A stretch of 6,360 nt of DNA, from contig JAGVEE010000271.1 in the NCBI GenBank assembly GCA_020058405.1, positions 1-6,360 on the forward strand, written 5' to 3'. The notes below the pieces were generated by a model, which was given only the letters and a program-made list of their open reading frames with translations, did not search any database and had not been told where the DNA came from. This document shows positions 1-6,298 of the stretch, piece after piece (within the stretch, counting starts at the first letter, position 1; the number at the start of each line of letters is the position of its first letter). The stretch comes from Sphingobacteriales bacterium. Lineage in GTDB: Bacteria; Bacteroidota; Bacteroidia; Sphingobacteriales; Sphingobacteriaceae. The position numbers and the translations under genes were made by a program.

Positions 1-1
1 A

Positions 2-1615
2 GGGGCCAGCCAAATATCAACAAGTAGAAGTACTATGGTTGGTGTTGAATCTGGTGCCGAAGATGCAATTTATAGACTTAAAAACAATTTAAGTGCACCA
101 GGTATTATTAATTTGAATAATTAATGGACAACAAGCACATCAATAAATAACACATCATTGACAAGAAAAGATATCAGTTCGACATCTATTTTAAATAATA
201 TAAACAAAATATTAAATATCTCAATAAAACAAACAGCTGGTAACTCTTTAAACTACGGGGTCCAAGTTGGCCAAGGTGGATTGACCGTTCGGGGTAGCGC
301 AGATATTATTGGAAATGTTTATTCAAATGGTCCAATAAAAGGAGATGGGCTAGTAACAGGAAATGGATCAATATCAGGTAATGTCACAGTTGCCAATTCT
401 ATGCCTTCTGATCCATTGCAAACCGCTGTTTTAAACACGGCAGCACCTTACGTAACAATAACAAAAGAATTAGGTAGAACAACCGCAGACCAAGACCTTG
501 CGCAGAGTTTTACAGTACCAACCACAGGTGCGCTTAACAAAATTGTTGTATATATTAGAAGAATAGGTTTACCTAGTGATATAACTTTAAAAATAGTAGC
601 AGATAATGCCGGGGAACCAACTGGTGCTATTTTAGCAACGGGAACACTAAAACGTAATGGTGTTCAAACATCTTTTGCAAACGCAGACATAAGACCAAAT
701 GTAAATATACAATTACTTTCTGGAGTAACATATTGGATAGTTCTAGATACAGGAGTAAATTCTTCTAGTTTTTACCAGGTTCTATCAAACAACTTTTATT
801 CAGGAGGAGTATTAAAATCTGGAAACACATCAACAAATATATGGAGTGCGGGTATAAATGATATGTATTTTGGAATATATACAGGTGGTATAAACGATAT
901 AAATAGTATATATATTGGCGGTAACGCGTGGTCAAATACAGTCCAAAGCTCTACAATAACTGGTAGTTTATTCTGTCAAACTGGTGTTGGTAATAACAAA
1001 TCTTGTAACACATCCGCTGGATTGCCACAACAAGTACCAATGCCAATTAGTGACGCAACTATATTAGGTTGGAAAAATGAAATTGCACTGAGTGGAACAC
1101 ATACAGGAAATTATACAATTGGCAATAGCCAGAATGCAAGTCTTGGACCTTTAAAAATAGTTGGAGATTTAACAATAGGGATATCTTCTACAGTTACATT
1201 AACAGGTGGATTATGGGTTACAGGCGATATAATTATCGGTCAGAGTTCTAAAGTAAAACTTACTCCTTCTTATGGTAGTAATGATGGATTTATTATTGCT
1301 GACGGAAAAATAACAGCAAAGTTAAGTTCGGTGCTTGAAGGTTCAGGTACAGCGGGAGGATTTATAATGCTTTTAACAACAAGTTCAAGTCCTAGTGGTA
1401 TATTTCTTGAAGGCTCCAATAGAGGTGGTATACTGTATGCCCCAAATGGCACAATAGACATACTAGGCAGATCAAGAGTAATATCAGCTACTGGTTATAA
1501 CATTAATTTAAATGACTCTAGTCAACTAATATATGACTATGGATTAAGCAACTCATCTTTTACAACTGGGCCTGCTGGAACTTTTGAAATAACAAAATGG
1601 CGAGAATCTTATTAA
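2..1615 (+). pseudogene. Pilin-like beta-solenoid surface protein, upstream paralogue, 5' truncated by window and interrupted by TAA
   Basis: Reading from base 2 gives a segment (ISTSRST, GVESGAEDAIYRLKNN) that aligns with residues 40-79 of the intact paralogue at 1973-3751. About 39 N-terminal codons, including the prepilin-type signal, therefore lie outside the window. At 122-124 the frame has TAA where the paralogue has TCT (Ser80), followed directly by the conserved Trp codon. The frame then stays open for about 495 codons in register with the paralogue. It carries a beta-sandwich-like region (roughly 440-890, with 'QSFTVP', 'YIRRIG' and 'SGVTYWIVLD'), a conserved two-Cys motif (CQTGVGNN..SCNT, about 970-1010), a Gly-rich repetitive region likely to form a beta-solenoid (about 1090-1540), and the tail GTFEITKWRESY. 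The only upstream restart candidate is TTG at 158, which has no ribosome binding site and would lack the export signal. I call it a pseudogene. A consensus error or a very recent nonsense mutation would equally explain the otherwise clean frame. Confidence 0.8.
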
Positions 1616-1616
1616 G

Positions 1617-1758
1617 AGCTAAATTCTAATACTCTATATCGGCAGCGCAAATAGTAGAAACGCAAAAAGCATTCTTACTATTCAGCACATAAATAGATTT
1701 CTGCTTGGCCGCGCAAGTCATAGACAAAGTTGAAATGTGTAAAATTTACAGTAACATA
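1617..1758 (+). pseudogene. tpiA: Remnant of tpiA 3' end
   Basis: Aligned by eye with 4379-4519 of the intact tpiA, this segment is roughly 80-85% identical. It includes the stretch encoding NAKSIL, the LLGRAS motif and a near-exact match around 'aaagttgaaatgtgtaaaa'. Only codons from Ser204 onward are represented. The frame is broken: codon 205 (Glu) has become TAA, there is an extra base near 1719-1722, and a TGA follows soon after. The catalytic Asn, Lys, His and Glu lie in the deleted part, so no function is possible. It starts 2 bases after the stop codon of the upstream surface-protein pseudogene, which marks a deletion junction. Confidence 0.85.
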
Positions 1759-1759
1759 T

Positions 1760-1800
1760 ATGAAATCAATAACATTAAAAGTCTAAAAGATGAAACATTC
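1760..1800 (+). pseudogene. pgk: Remnant of pgk 5' end
   Basis: ATGAAATCAATA at 1760 followed by 'aaaagtctaaaaga' matches the first ~40 bases of the intact pgk at 4607, with a small internal deletion that shifts the frame and gives TAA within nine codons. It joins almost directly to the tpiA remnant. The tpiA stop, its hairpin terminator and the pgk promoter seen at 4520-4605 are missing here. Homology fades after about 1800. The next 60 bases (to 1860) are AT-rich and I could not assign them with confidence. A weak resemblance to the region encoding 'NVPINKDG' may be chance. Confidence 0.7.
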
Positions 1801-1860
1801 ATCATAACTGTAATTACTCTAGATGGTTACTAGCTAATACCAACCTATAACAAATGCCTC

Positions 1861-1894
1861 GCAAAATCCCCCTTTGGGGGCTTTTGTGTTTTTG
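1861..1894 (+). terminator. Rho-independent terminator
   Basis: CCCCC (1868-1872), loop TTT and GGGGG (1876-1880) form a strong GC stem. It is extended by AAAA/TTTT pairing across one mismatch (1863-1866 with 1882-1885) and followed by the T-rich run 'gtgtttttg'. It would stop transcription from the decayed upstream unit before the intact surface gene. It differs in sequence from the terminator after the intact pgk. Confidence 0.8.
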
Positions 1895-1935
1895 TATTCT
1901 ACAATTTGCATTCTAAAAAATAGACATTAGTACTA

Positions 1936-1964
1936 TTAACATACATAAAACAAAAGAGTATACT
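1936..1964 (+). promoter_or_regulatory. Sigma70-type promoter of the intact surface-protein gene
   Basis: TTAACA (1936-1941, 5/6 match to TTGACA), a 17-bp spacer and TATACT (1959-1964, 5/6 match to TATAAT). The -10 ends 8 nt before the ATG at 1973. Initiation at the usual distance would begin the mRNA within about 2 nt of the start codon. No Shine-Dalgarno sequence is present, so the transcript is predicted to be leaderless or nearly so. Confidence 0.7.
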
Positions 1965-1972
1965 ATAAACAT

Positions 1973-3751
1973 ATGAAAATCAATTTACAAGAGAGAGGTA
2001 ATGCGCTTTTAGTTACTGTTCTTTTTTTTGTTGTTGTTACATCTGCAATTATTGTAAATCAAACAAGTCCGGTTTCTAAAAAAATAAAAGGTACTAACCA
2101 AATATCAACAAGTAGAAGCACTATAGCTGGTGTTGAATCAGGGGTAGAAGATGCAGTATATAGACTTAAAAATAATTTAAACACCCCAGCTATTATTAAT
2201 TTAAATAATTCTTGGGCAACAGTAACCACAACCACAACAACCGGCAGTACTACTAAAAACATAAACTCTTTATCATCCTTAAAAAATATTTATAAAATAT
2301 TTAACATCTCAGTAAATGAAGTACCTGGTATTGGATTTAATTACGGAATAGAAGCTGGGCTTGGTGGAGTAGAATTAACAGGCAGTAGTGGTATCAATGG
2401 AAATATATACAGCAATGGCCCAGTACGTGGATCATCATCATCTTTTATAACAGGCTCGGCAATATCTGCCAATGCTCCAGCAATGACCGCTGACCAAGAA
2501 AACAGCTCGCCCATTATACCAACAACAAACATAAACATTGGACAAGCAAATGCATCGCAAGACACAATGCAATCGTTTACTGTATCTTCATCCTCGCCAA
2601 TAAATAAAGTATCTTTATACATACGAAAAGTAAGTACACCCGCAAACGCAACAGTTCATATAGCAACAGACAATGGCTCGGGTATGCCTAGTAATAATTA
2701 CATTGCATCAGGTACGCTTTTAGCATCAAGTGTTACAACATCTTATAACTGGGTTGATGTATCGCTAAACTATAACCCAAGTCTAACACCCGGAGTTACC
2801 TATTGGCTTGTTATTAATGCAGCAACTAATGGAACAAGATACTACCAAGTAGGTGCAAATACTGGGGGCTATGCTCTTGGCAGGAGAGTCTATGGTCAGT
2901 ATAGTACAATATTTACAAATGACTTAGTAAACGACGTTTATTTTAAAATCTTTCTTGGTGGCCAAACAGGTCTCATAGAAGGATCATCGGGTAGTATCTG
3001 GAATAGAATGAACATTGGTACCGGTGGAACAGGTAATGCACAAGCATATACAATAAGATACACAAATACAACTGGTACAAATTATTGCCAAGTTGGTGTA
3101 GGTAATAATACTGTTTGTAATACAACATTACCCGTACCAGTATATAAATCTCCAGCAATAACCACAGGAAACATATCAGACTGGAAAAATGAAGCAACAG
3201 CTGGTGGAACATATACAGGTAATTATTCTATTGGTGGTTCATCAACTGTTTATCTTGGTCCACAAAAAATAGTTGGAGATTTAACCGTTAATGGGAGCGG
3301 TATATTATATGTCACCGGAACTCTCTATGTTACTGGAAACATAAGCATAAGCGGCGCTGGACAGGTAAGACTCGCTCCAGCATATGGCGCAAACTCGGGA
3401 GCAATTATCGCAGACGGCAGAATAACAATAGCTGGGAGTAGTCCCGTTACTGGTTCAGGAACAACTGGTAGTTATATTTTAATGATAACAAACAGTAATT
3501 GTCCAACAAGCTCAAGCTGTAGTTCATTAAATGCTATAGATATATCAGGAGCCGCAGGAGCTGTAGTATTGTATGCACCAAACGGCTTTGTAAACTTTTC
3601 AGGATCAGCTAGTGCCAAATCCGCAACAGGCTACAAAGTAATACTCTCTGGGGCCACAACGATTAGCTATGAAAGCGGGCTTGCAAATTTACTTTTTACT
3701 AGTGGCCCGTCAGGAACTTTTGAGATAACAAAATGGCGAGAATCTTATTAA
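1973..3751 (+). CDS. Pilin-like surface protein with central beta-sandwich and C-terminal beta-solenoid
   Basis: I recognise the architecture but not a named gene. Residues 1-30 look like a prepilin leader: a short charged start, QERG at 6-9, likely prepilin-peptidase cleavage after Gly9, and a hydrophobic helix at about 11-28. Position +5 is Val, not Glu, as in PilX/GspK-like minor pilins. Residues 47-68 (RSTIAGVESGVEDAVYRLKNN) resemble the segment following the helix in pilin-like proteins of CPR bacteria. A Thr-rich linker (83-94) follows. A region at about 185-330 (QSFTV, VSLYIRK, PGVTYWLV) resembles jelly-roll/anchor-type beta-sandwich modules. Cys372 and Cys382 are shared with the upstream paralogue. 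Cys510 and Cys516 occur only here and may form a second disulfide. Residues 415-570 are Gly/Ser/Ile/Val-rich with short periodic strands, suggesting a beta-solenoid. The tail GTFEITKWRESY is identical in both paralogues. The probable site is the outside of the cell, on or with a type IV pilus-like structure. ATG at 1973 fits the promoter and the leader. Confidence 0.8.
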   Translation: MKINLQERGNALLVTVLFFVVVTSAIIVNQTSPVSKKIKGTNQISTSRSTIAGVESGVEDAVYRLKNNLNTPAIINLNNSWATVTTTTTTGSTTKNINSLSSLKNIYKIFNISVNEVPGIGFNYGIEAGLGGVELTGSSGINGNIYSNGPVRGSSSSFITGSAISANAPAMTADQENSSPIIPTTNINIGQANASQDTMQSFTVSSSSPINKVSLYIRKVSTPANATVHIATDNGSGMPSNNYIASGTLLASSVTTSYNWVDVSLNYNPSLTPGVTYWLVINAATNGTRYYQVGANTGGYALGRRVYGQYSTIFTNDLVNDVYFKIFLGGQTGLIEGSSGSIWNRMNIGTGGTGNAQAYTIRYTNTTGTNYCQVGVGNNTVCNTTLPVPVYKSPAITTGNISDWKNEATAGGTYTGNYSIGGSSTVYLGPQKIVGDLTVNGSGILYVTGTLYVTGNISISGAGQVRLAPAYGANSGAIIADGRITIAGSSPVTGSGTTGSYILMITNSNCPTSSSCSSLNAIDISGAAGAVVLYAPNGFVNFSGSASAKSATGYKVILSGATTISYESGLANLLFTSGPSGTFEITKWRESY

Positions 3752-3756
3752 AGAGA

Positions 3757-3762
3757 TATAAT
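3757..3762 (+). promoter_or_regulatory. -10 element of tpiA
   Basis: A consensus TATAAT lies in the 18-bp gap between the surface gene stop and the tpiA ATG at 3770, leaving 7 nt between hexamer and start codon. The expected start point falls on or next to the ATG, and there is no Shine-Dalgarno sequence. The -35 position would be inside the upstream coding region (TGGCGA, 3734-3739) and is weak. There is no terminator in this gap, so read-through from the surface gene may also supply tpiA mRNA. Confidence 0.55.
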
Positions 3763-3769
3763 ATAGTAT

Positions 3770-4528
3770 ATGCAAACAAAACACATCATAATTGGTAATT
3801 TAAAACAAAACCCAAACACAGTAGCAGAAGTTAAAAAGATATACAGCTTGTGGAACAAATTGGCATTAGGGCACAAAAAAATATCTTTTGGTCTTTGTGT
3901 TAGTCCTGTTTTTATTACTGAAGGTAAAAAAAGTTTAAAAACAAAAACAATGCTGTATAGCCAAAAAGTGAGTAGTACGAATAATGGCGCACATACGGGT
4001 GAAATATCAGCAACTCAAATTAAATCCGTAGGTGCACGCGGAGCATTAGTTGGGCATAGTGAGCGCCGCGGTATGGGCGAAACAAATGAAAACATAAAAG
4101 ACCAAGTCCAAAATTTAATCCAAGAAAAAATGCACACTATTTTGTGTGTCGGTGAAAAAGTTAGAGACGGTAATAACTACATTCAAGAAGTCGAAGAGCA
4201 AATTGTAGCAGCACTTGGCGGACTTAAAAAAACCGATGCCGTATATATAACAGTTGCATATGAGCCCGTTTGGGCAATAGGGAGCAATGCCACAAGACCA
4301 GCGACTGAAAACGAAATTCATGAAATGGCAATAGTCATCCACAAAAAATTAATAGAGATTTTTGGCAAAAAAAATGGTAGCGAAATTCCAATACTCTATG
4401 GCGGCAGTGCAAATAGTACAAATGCAAAAAGCATTCTTGCTATCCATCACATAAATGGTTTTTTACTAGGTCGCGCAAGCCTCGACAAAGTTGAAATGTG
4501 TAAAATTTGCAGCGAAATAACAGGGTAA
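3770..4528 (+). CDS. tpiA: Triosephosphate isomerase
   Basis: Cytoplasmic TIM-barrel enzyme interconverting dihydroxyacetone phosphate and glyceraldehyde 3-phosphate. At 252 aa it has the normal family length. Active-site residues are in place: Asn10 and Lys12 in GNLKQN (usual form GNWKMN, so Trp is Leu and Met is Gln), electrophile His96 in GHSERR, and base Glu165 in AYEPVWAIG. Loop 6 continues as SNATRPAT in place of the common TGKTATP. The phosphate-binding loops are YGGSAN (210-215) and FLLGRASLD (231-239), the latter with Arg where Gly is most common. The gene lies 18 bp after the surface-protein gene and 78 bp before pgk. It is probably transcribed from its own -10 at 3757 as a leaderless message and ends at its own hairpin. 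A broken 3' copy lies at 1617-1758. The identification is secure from motifs and length. Confidence 0.97.
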   Translation: MQTKHIIIGNLKQNPNTVAEVKKIYSLWNKLALGHKKISFGLCVSPVFITEGKKSLKTKTMLYSQKVSSTNNGAHTGEISATQIKSVGARGALVGHSERRGMGETNENIKDQVQNLIQEKMHTILCVGEKVRDGNNYIQEVEEQIVAALGGLKKTDAVYITVAYEPVWAIGSNATRPATENEIHEMAIVIHKKLIEIFGKKNGSEIPILYGGSANSTNAKSILAIHHINGFLLGRASLDKVEMCKICSEITG

Positions 4529-4535
4529 TACACTA

Positions 4536-4570
4536 ATAAAACATGTAATGAATTACGTGTTTTATTTTTA
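4536..4570 (+). terminator. AT-rich hairpin terminator after tpiA
   Basis: The arms 4536-4549 and 4552-4565 pair over 14 positions with one U-G wobble and meet around the bases TGAA. They are followed by TTTTTAT. The stem is AT-rich, which makes it weaker than the other terminators here. It begins 7 bp after the tpiA stop and separates tpiA from the pgk promoter. The matching segment is missing in the decayed upstream copy. Confidence 0.65.
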
Positions 4571-4591
4571 TATACATATATATTGAGATTA

Positions 4592-4600
4592 TGTTAAAAT
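4592..4600 (+). promoter_or_regulatory. Extended -10 promoter of pgk
   Basis: TG-T-TAAAAT (4592-4600) is an extended -10 element that ends 6 nt before the pgk ATG at 4607. A weak -35 (TATACA, 4571-4576) lies 18 bp upstream, as expected when an extended -10 compensates. An alternative -10, TACAAT (4600-4605), would place the start point inside the gene and is less likely. No ribosome binding site is present, so a leaderless message is predicted. Confidence 0.6.
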
Positions 4601-4606
4601 ACAATT

Positions 4607-5716
4607 ATGAAATCAATAAAAAGCATCAAAAGTCTAAAAGACAAAACAGTTCTCCTTCGAGCTGATTTTAATGTACCTATTAATAAGGACGGCAAGATAG
4701 AAGATACATTTCGCATAGACAAAACTCTGCCAACACTTGATCACCTTTTAAAATTGGGCGGCAAGGTTGTTATTATTTCGCATCTTGGCGACGACGGTAG
4801 TGAGACACTTTTTCCAGTAGCGCAGTATTTAGCAAAGAAAAAATACAAAGGTTATTTTGATGCAAATATGGACGCAATGGATATCCAACAAGGCGTTGAC
4901 GAATTACAAGCTGGAGAGATACTACTTATAGAAAATATTCGTGGCTTTGATGAAGAAAAGAAAAATGATATAAAATTTGCTGGATTTTTAGCATCGCTGG
5001 CAGACATATACGTAAACGACGCATTTTCCGTATCACACAGAAAGCACGCCAGTATTGTCGGCGTCCCTAAACTAATGCCAAGTTATGCTGGACTTCAACT
5101 AGAAGAAGAAGTAAGAAACTTGAACAAAGCACTAAAACCAAAACACCCGTTTTTGTTTATTCTCGGCGGAGCAAAATTTGATACCAAACTACCACTATTA
5201 AAAAAGTACGTTGATTCTGCAGATGCTGTATTTGTTGGTGGGGCACTGGCAAACACATTACTAAAAGAGCGCGGGTTTGAAATTGGTACATCATTGTCCG
5301 AAACTGGGGTCAAAGGATTAAAGGCTTTGGCAAAAAATCCAAAAATACTGCTACCAATGGATGTAATAGTAGAGAATAACAAAAAATATATATCAACAGA
5401 AGTTGAAGAAATAATAGCCGACGATTGTATTGTTGATATTGGCACAGAGACACTAACACGTATAAAACCGCTAATAGAAAAAGCCAAGCTTATAGTTTGG
5501 AACGGACCTTTGGGGAAAATAGATGACAGTACCATTGATTTACTAAAGCTACTGGCAAAATCAAAAGCCGAGGTAATCATTGGTGGTGGAGACACCGTAG
5601 AGATAATTAGCCAAATGAAAATGCACAAAAAGTTTACCTTTGTCTCAACTGGTGGCGGCGCAACGCTGGACTACCTTGCCAATGGTACACTTCCAGGGAT
5701 ACAGGTGTTGAAATAA
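4607..5716 (+). CDS. pgk: Phosphoglycerate kinase
   Basis: Cytoplasmic glycolytic enzyme transferring phosphate between 1,3-bisphosphoglycerate and ADP to give ATP. At 369 aa it is shorter than the usual ~390-400 aa. N-domain motifs: RADFNVP (18-24), FRID with the substrate Arg36, SHLG (58-61), ENIR (109-112) and VNDAF..SHRKHAS (136-149, Arg145). C-domain nucleotide-site motifs: LGGAKFDTK (186-194), VGGALANTLL, VWNGPLG (297-303), GGGDT (326-330) and the C-terminal STGGGA (347-352). One oddity stands out: the usual SHLGRP is SHLGDD here, so Asp62 takes the place of a conserved substrate-binding Arg (yeast Arg65). The other basic residues are kept, so the enzyme is probably active. The first ATG fits the promoter. 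The N-terminus is Lys/Ser-rich and repetitive (KSIKSIKSLK). A broken 5' copy lies at 1760-1800. The gene is insulated by hairpins on both sides. Confidence 0.97.
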   Translation: MKSIKSIKSLKDKTVLLRADFNVPINKDGKIEDTFRIDKTLPTLDHLLKLGGKVVIISHLGDDGSETLFPVAQYLAKKKYKGYFDANMDAMDIQQGVDELQAGEILLIENIRGFDEEKKNDIKFAGFLASLADIYVNDAFSVSHRKHASIVGVPKLMPSYAGLQLEEEVRNLNKALKPKHPFLFILGGAKFDTKLPLLKKYVDSADAVFVGGALANTLLKERGFEIGTSLSETGVKGLKALAKNPKILLPMDVIVENNKKYISTEVEEIIADDCIVDIGTETLTRIKPLIEKAKLIVWNGPLGKIDDSTIDLLKLLAKSKAEVIIGGGDTVEIISQMKMHKKFTFVSTGGGATLDYLANGTLPGIQVLK

Positions 5717-5725
5717 AATTAAATA

Positions 5726-5758
5726 AAACAAAAACGGGTTAGATCCCGTTTTGTTTTT
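5726..5758. terminator. Bidirectional terminator between pgk and the convergent gene
   Basis: AAAACGGG (5731-5738), loop TTAGAT and CCCGTTTT (5745-5752) form an 8-bp stem followed by TTGTTTTT on the + strand. On the - strand the same stem is followed by the complement of the A-rich stretch 5713-5735, also a T-rich tract. It can serve pgk and, read from the other side, the minus-strand gene at 5801-6265. Confidence 0.85.
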
Positions 5759-5772
5759 ATTAATTTATTTGA

Positions 5773-5799
5773 TTTGAACTAGGCCTTGCCTAGCTCAAA
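5773..5799. repeat. Palindromic repeat, copy A
   Basis: TTTGAACTAGGC (5773-5784), loop CTT and GCCTAGCTCAAA (5788-5799) form an inverted repeat with one mismatch. On the minus strand the mismatch becomes a G-U wobble, so the hairpin is complete as RNA of the convergent gene, whose stop codon ends 2 bp away. It shares 'ccttgcctagctcaaa' with copy B at 6299-6338. It could be a transcript-end hairpin or a genome-wide palindromic repeat. No T-tract follows it directly. Confidence 0.75.
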
Positions 5800-5800
5800 G

Positions 5801-6265
5801 TTATTCTTTAAAACTTTTGCTATTTTCTAATGTATTTATCTTGTCCAAAATAAGATCCATTTGTAATTTTAGATTTCTTATTTTACCAAATTCACCATTA
5901 GGGCCAAACAATGCACCTGAGTATCTTAATTGATCAAAAGTATGTTTTATTCCAGTTACATGTATTCCTTTCTCTTCAAGCTCTTTCATTTTATCTATAT
6001 ATCTTTGTATAGTACTCGCAACACGATTTATTTCATCTAATGAAACTTGTATTTTTTCTGTTTCATATTTGTCTAAATTATTCAAAAAACCACTTTCAAA
6101 AAGCTTAGTATGTTTTTCTGTTTCATTAACTTTCTTTAATGAAATACGGTCTAAATTTACATTCTCATAATCAAAATGTACATCTTTAGACACATACTCA
6201 TCTTTTTTTTCTTTAGCAGTATCTGGAGTAGGTACTGATATTGGTTTAAATTTATTATTTTCCAT
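5801..6265 (-). CDS. Unrecognised 154-aa predicted helical cytoplasmic protein
   Basis: I recognise no family. The product has no signal peptide, no membrane segment and no Cys or Trp. It begins with a Lys/Pro/Asp-rich stretch likely to be disordered (1-50, with PISVPTPD). Residues 70-99 (YETEKIQVSLDEINRVAST...KMKELEEKG) look like a long charged amphipathic helix or coiled coil. A short loop with GALFGPNGEFGK (117-128) follows, then a second helix at about 129-150 (NLKLQMDLILDKINTLEN). Two helices joined by a Gly/Pro turn suggest a helical hairpin that might self-associate or bind a partner, but this is inference. The gene is convergent with pgk, has its own putative promoter directly upstream, and lies between two copies of a palindromic repeat. 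ATG at 6265 is chosen because the -10 ends 7 nt before it. Codon use is AT-rich like its neighbours. Confidence 0.75.
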   Translation of the reverse strand: MENNKFKPISVPTPDTAKEKKDEYVSKDVHFDYENVNLDRISLKKVNETEKHTKLFESGFLNNLDKYETEKIQVSLDEINRVASTIQRYIDKMKELEEKGIHVTGIKHTFDQLRYSGALFGPNGEFGKIRNLKLQMDLILDKINTLENSKSFKE

Positions 6266-6272
6266 ATTTCTA

Positions 6273-6297
6273 ATTGTACCCCCCCGAAAAAAGTCAA
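6273..6297 (-). promoter_or_regulatory. Putative promoter of the minus-strand gene with G7 tract in the spacer
   Basis: Read on the minus strand: TTGACT (6297-6292, 5/6 match to TTGACA), then T5-C-G7 (6291-6279) and TACAAT (6278-6273, 5/6 match to TATAAT), with 7 nt to the ATG at 6265. The spacer is only 13 bp, well short of the preferred 16-18. It is made almost wholly of two homopolymers that could change length by slippage. No ribosome binding site is seen. Confidence 0.5.
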
Positions 6298-6298
6298 T

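Larger units (their letters stand above)
2..1800 (+). repeat. Decayed upstream copy of the surface gene-tpiA-pgk unit
   Basis: This stretch matches, in the same order and orientation, the segment from about 2093 into the start of pgk near 4650. It contains the pilin-like gene body, then the last ~140 bp of tpiA, then the first ~40 bp of pgk. Relative to the intact copy, about 620 bp are missing between the end of the surface gene and codon 204 of tpiA, and about 85 bp are missing between tpiA and pgk. The collinearity is seen directly. A tandem duplication followed by deletions in the upstream copy is the inferred history. Confidence 0.75.

Noticed and set aside
122..124. Stop-codon readthrough or recoding of TAA
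   Set aside because: All five recognisable genes in the window, including the two conserved glycolytic ones, end in TAA, so it is the normal stop here. Known CPR recoding concerns TGA and not TAA.
158..1615. Stand-alone 485-aa gene starting at TTG 158
   Set aside because: Homology to the intact paralogue continues upstream through 157 and across the TAA at 122-124. The TTG has no ribosome binding site or nearby -10, and the product would lack the export signal. It is best treated as part of one interrupted gene.
1616..1860. Small RNA or short gene in the gap between the surface genes
   Set aside because: The first 185 bases are explained as tpiA/pgk remnants with stops and frameshifts. The last 60 show no open frame, promoter or clear structure before the terminator.
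2022..2029. T8 run in the leader-peptide region of the intact surface gene as a phase-variation switch
   Set aside because: It encodes part of the hydrophobic Leu-Phe-Phe helix, and runs of this length are expected in such AT-rich DNA. Nothing further supports switching.
5095..5628. 177-aa minus-strand open frame inside pgk
   Set aside because: It lies wholly antisense to a well-conserved pgk. Its Ser/Ile/Phe-rich composition is what the reverse complement of AT-rich coding sequence yields, and it has no promoter or recognisable motif. The same applies to the shorter antisense frames at 1270-1461, 2059-2262, 2341-2622, 2973-3212 and 4115-4342.
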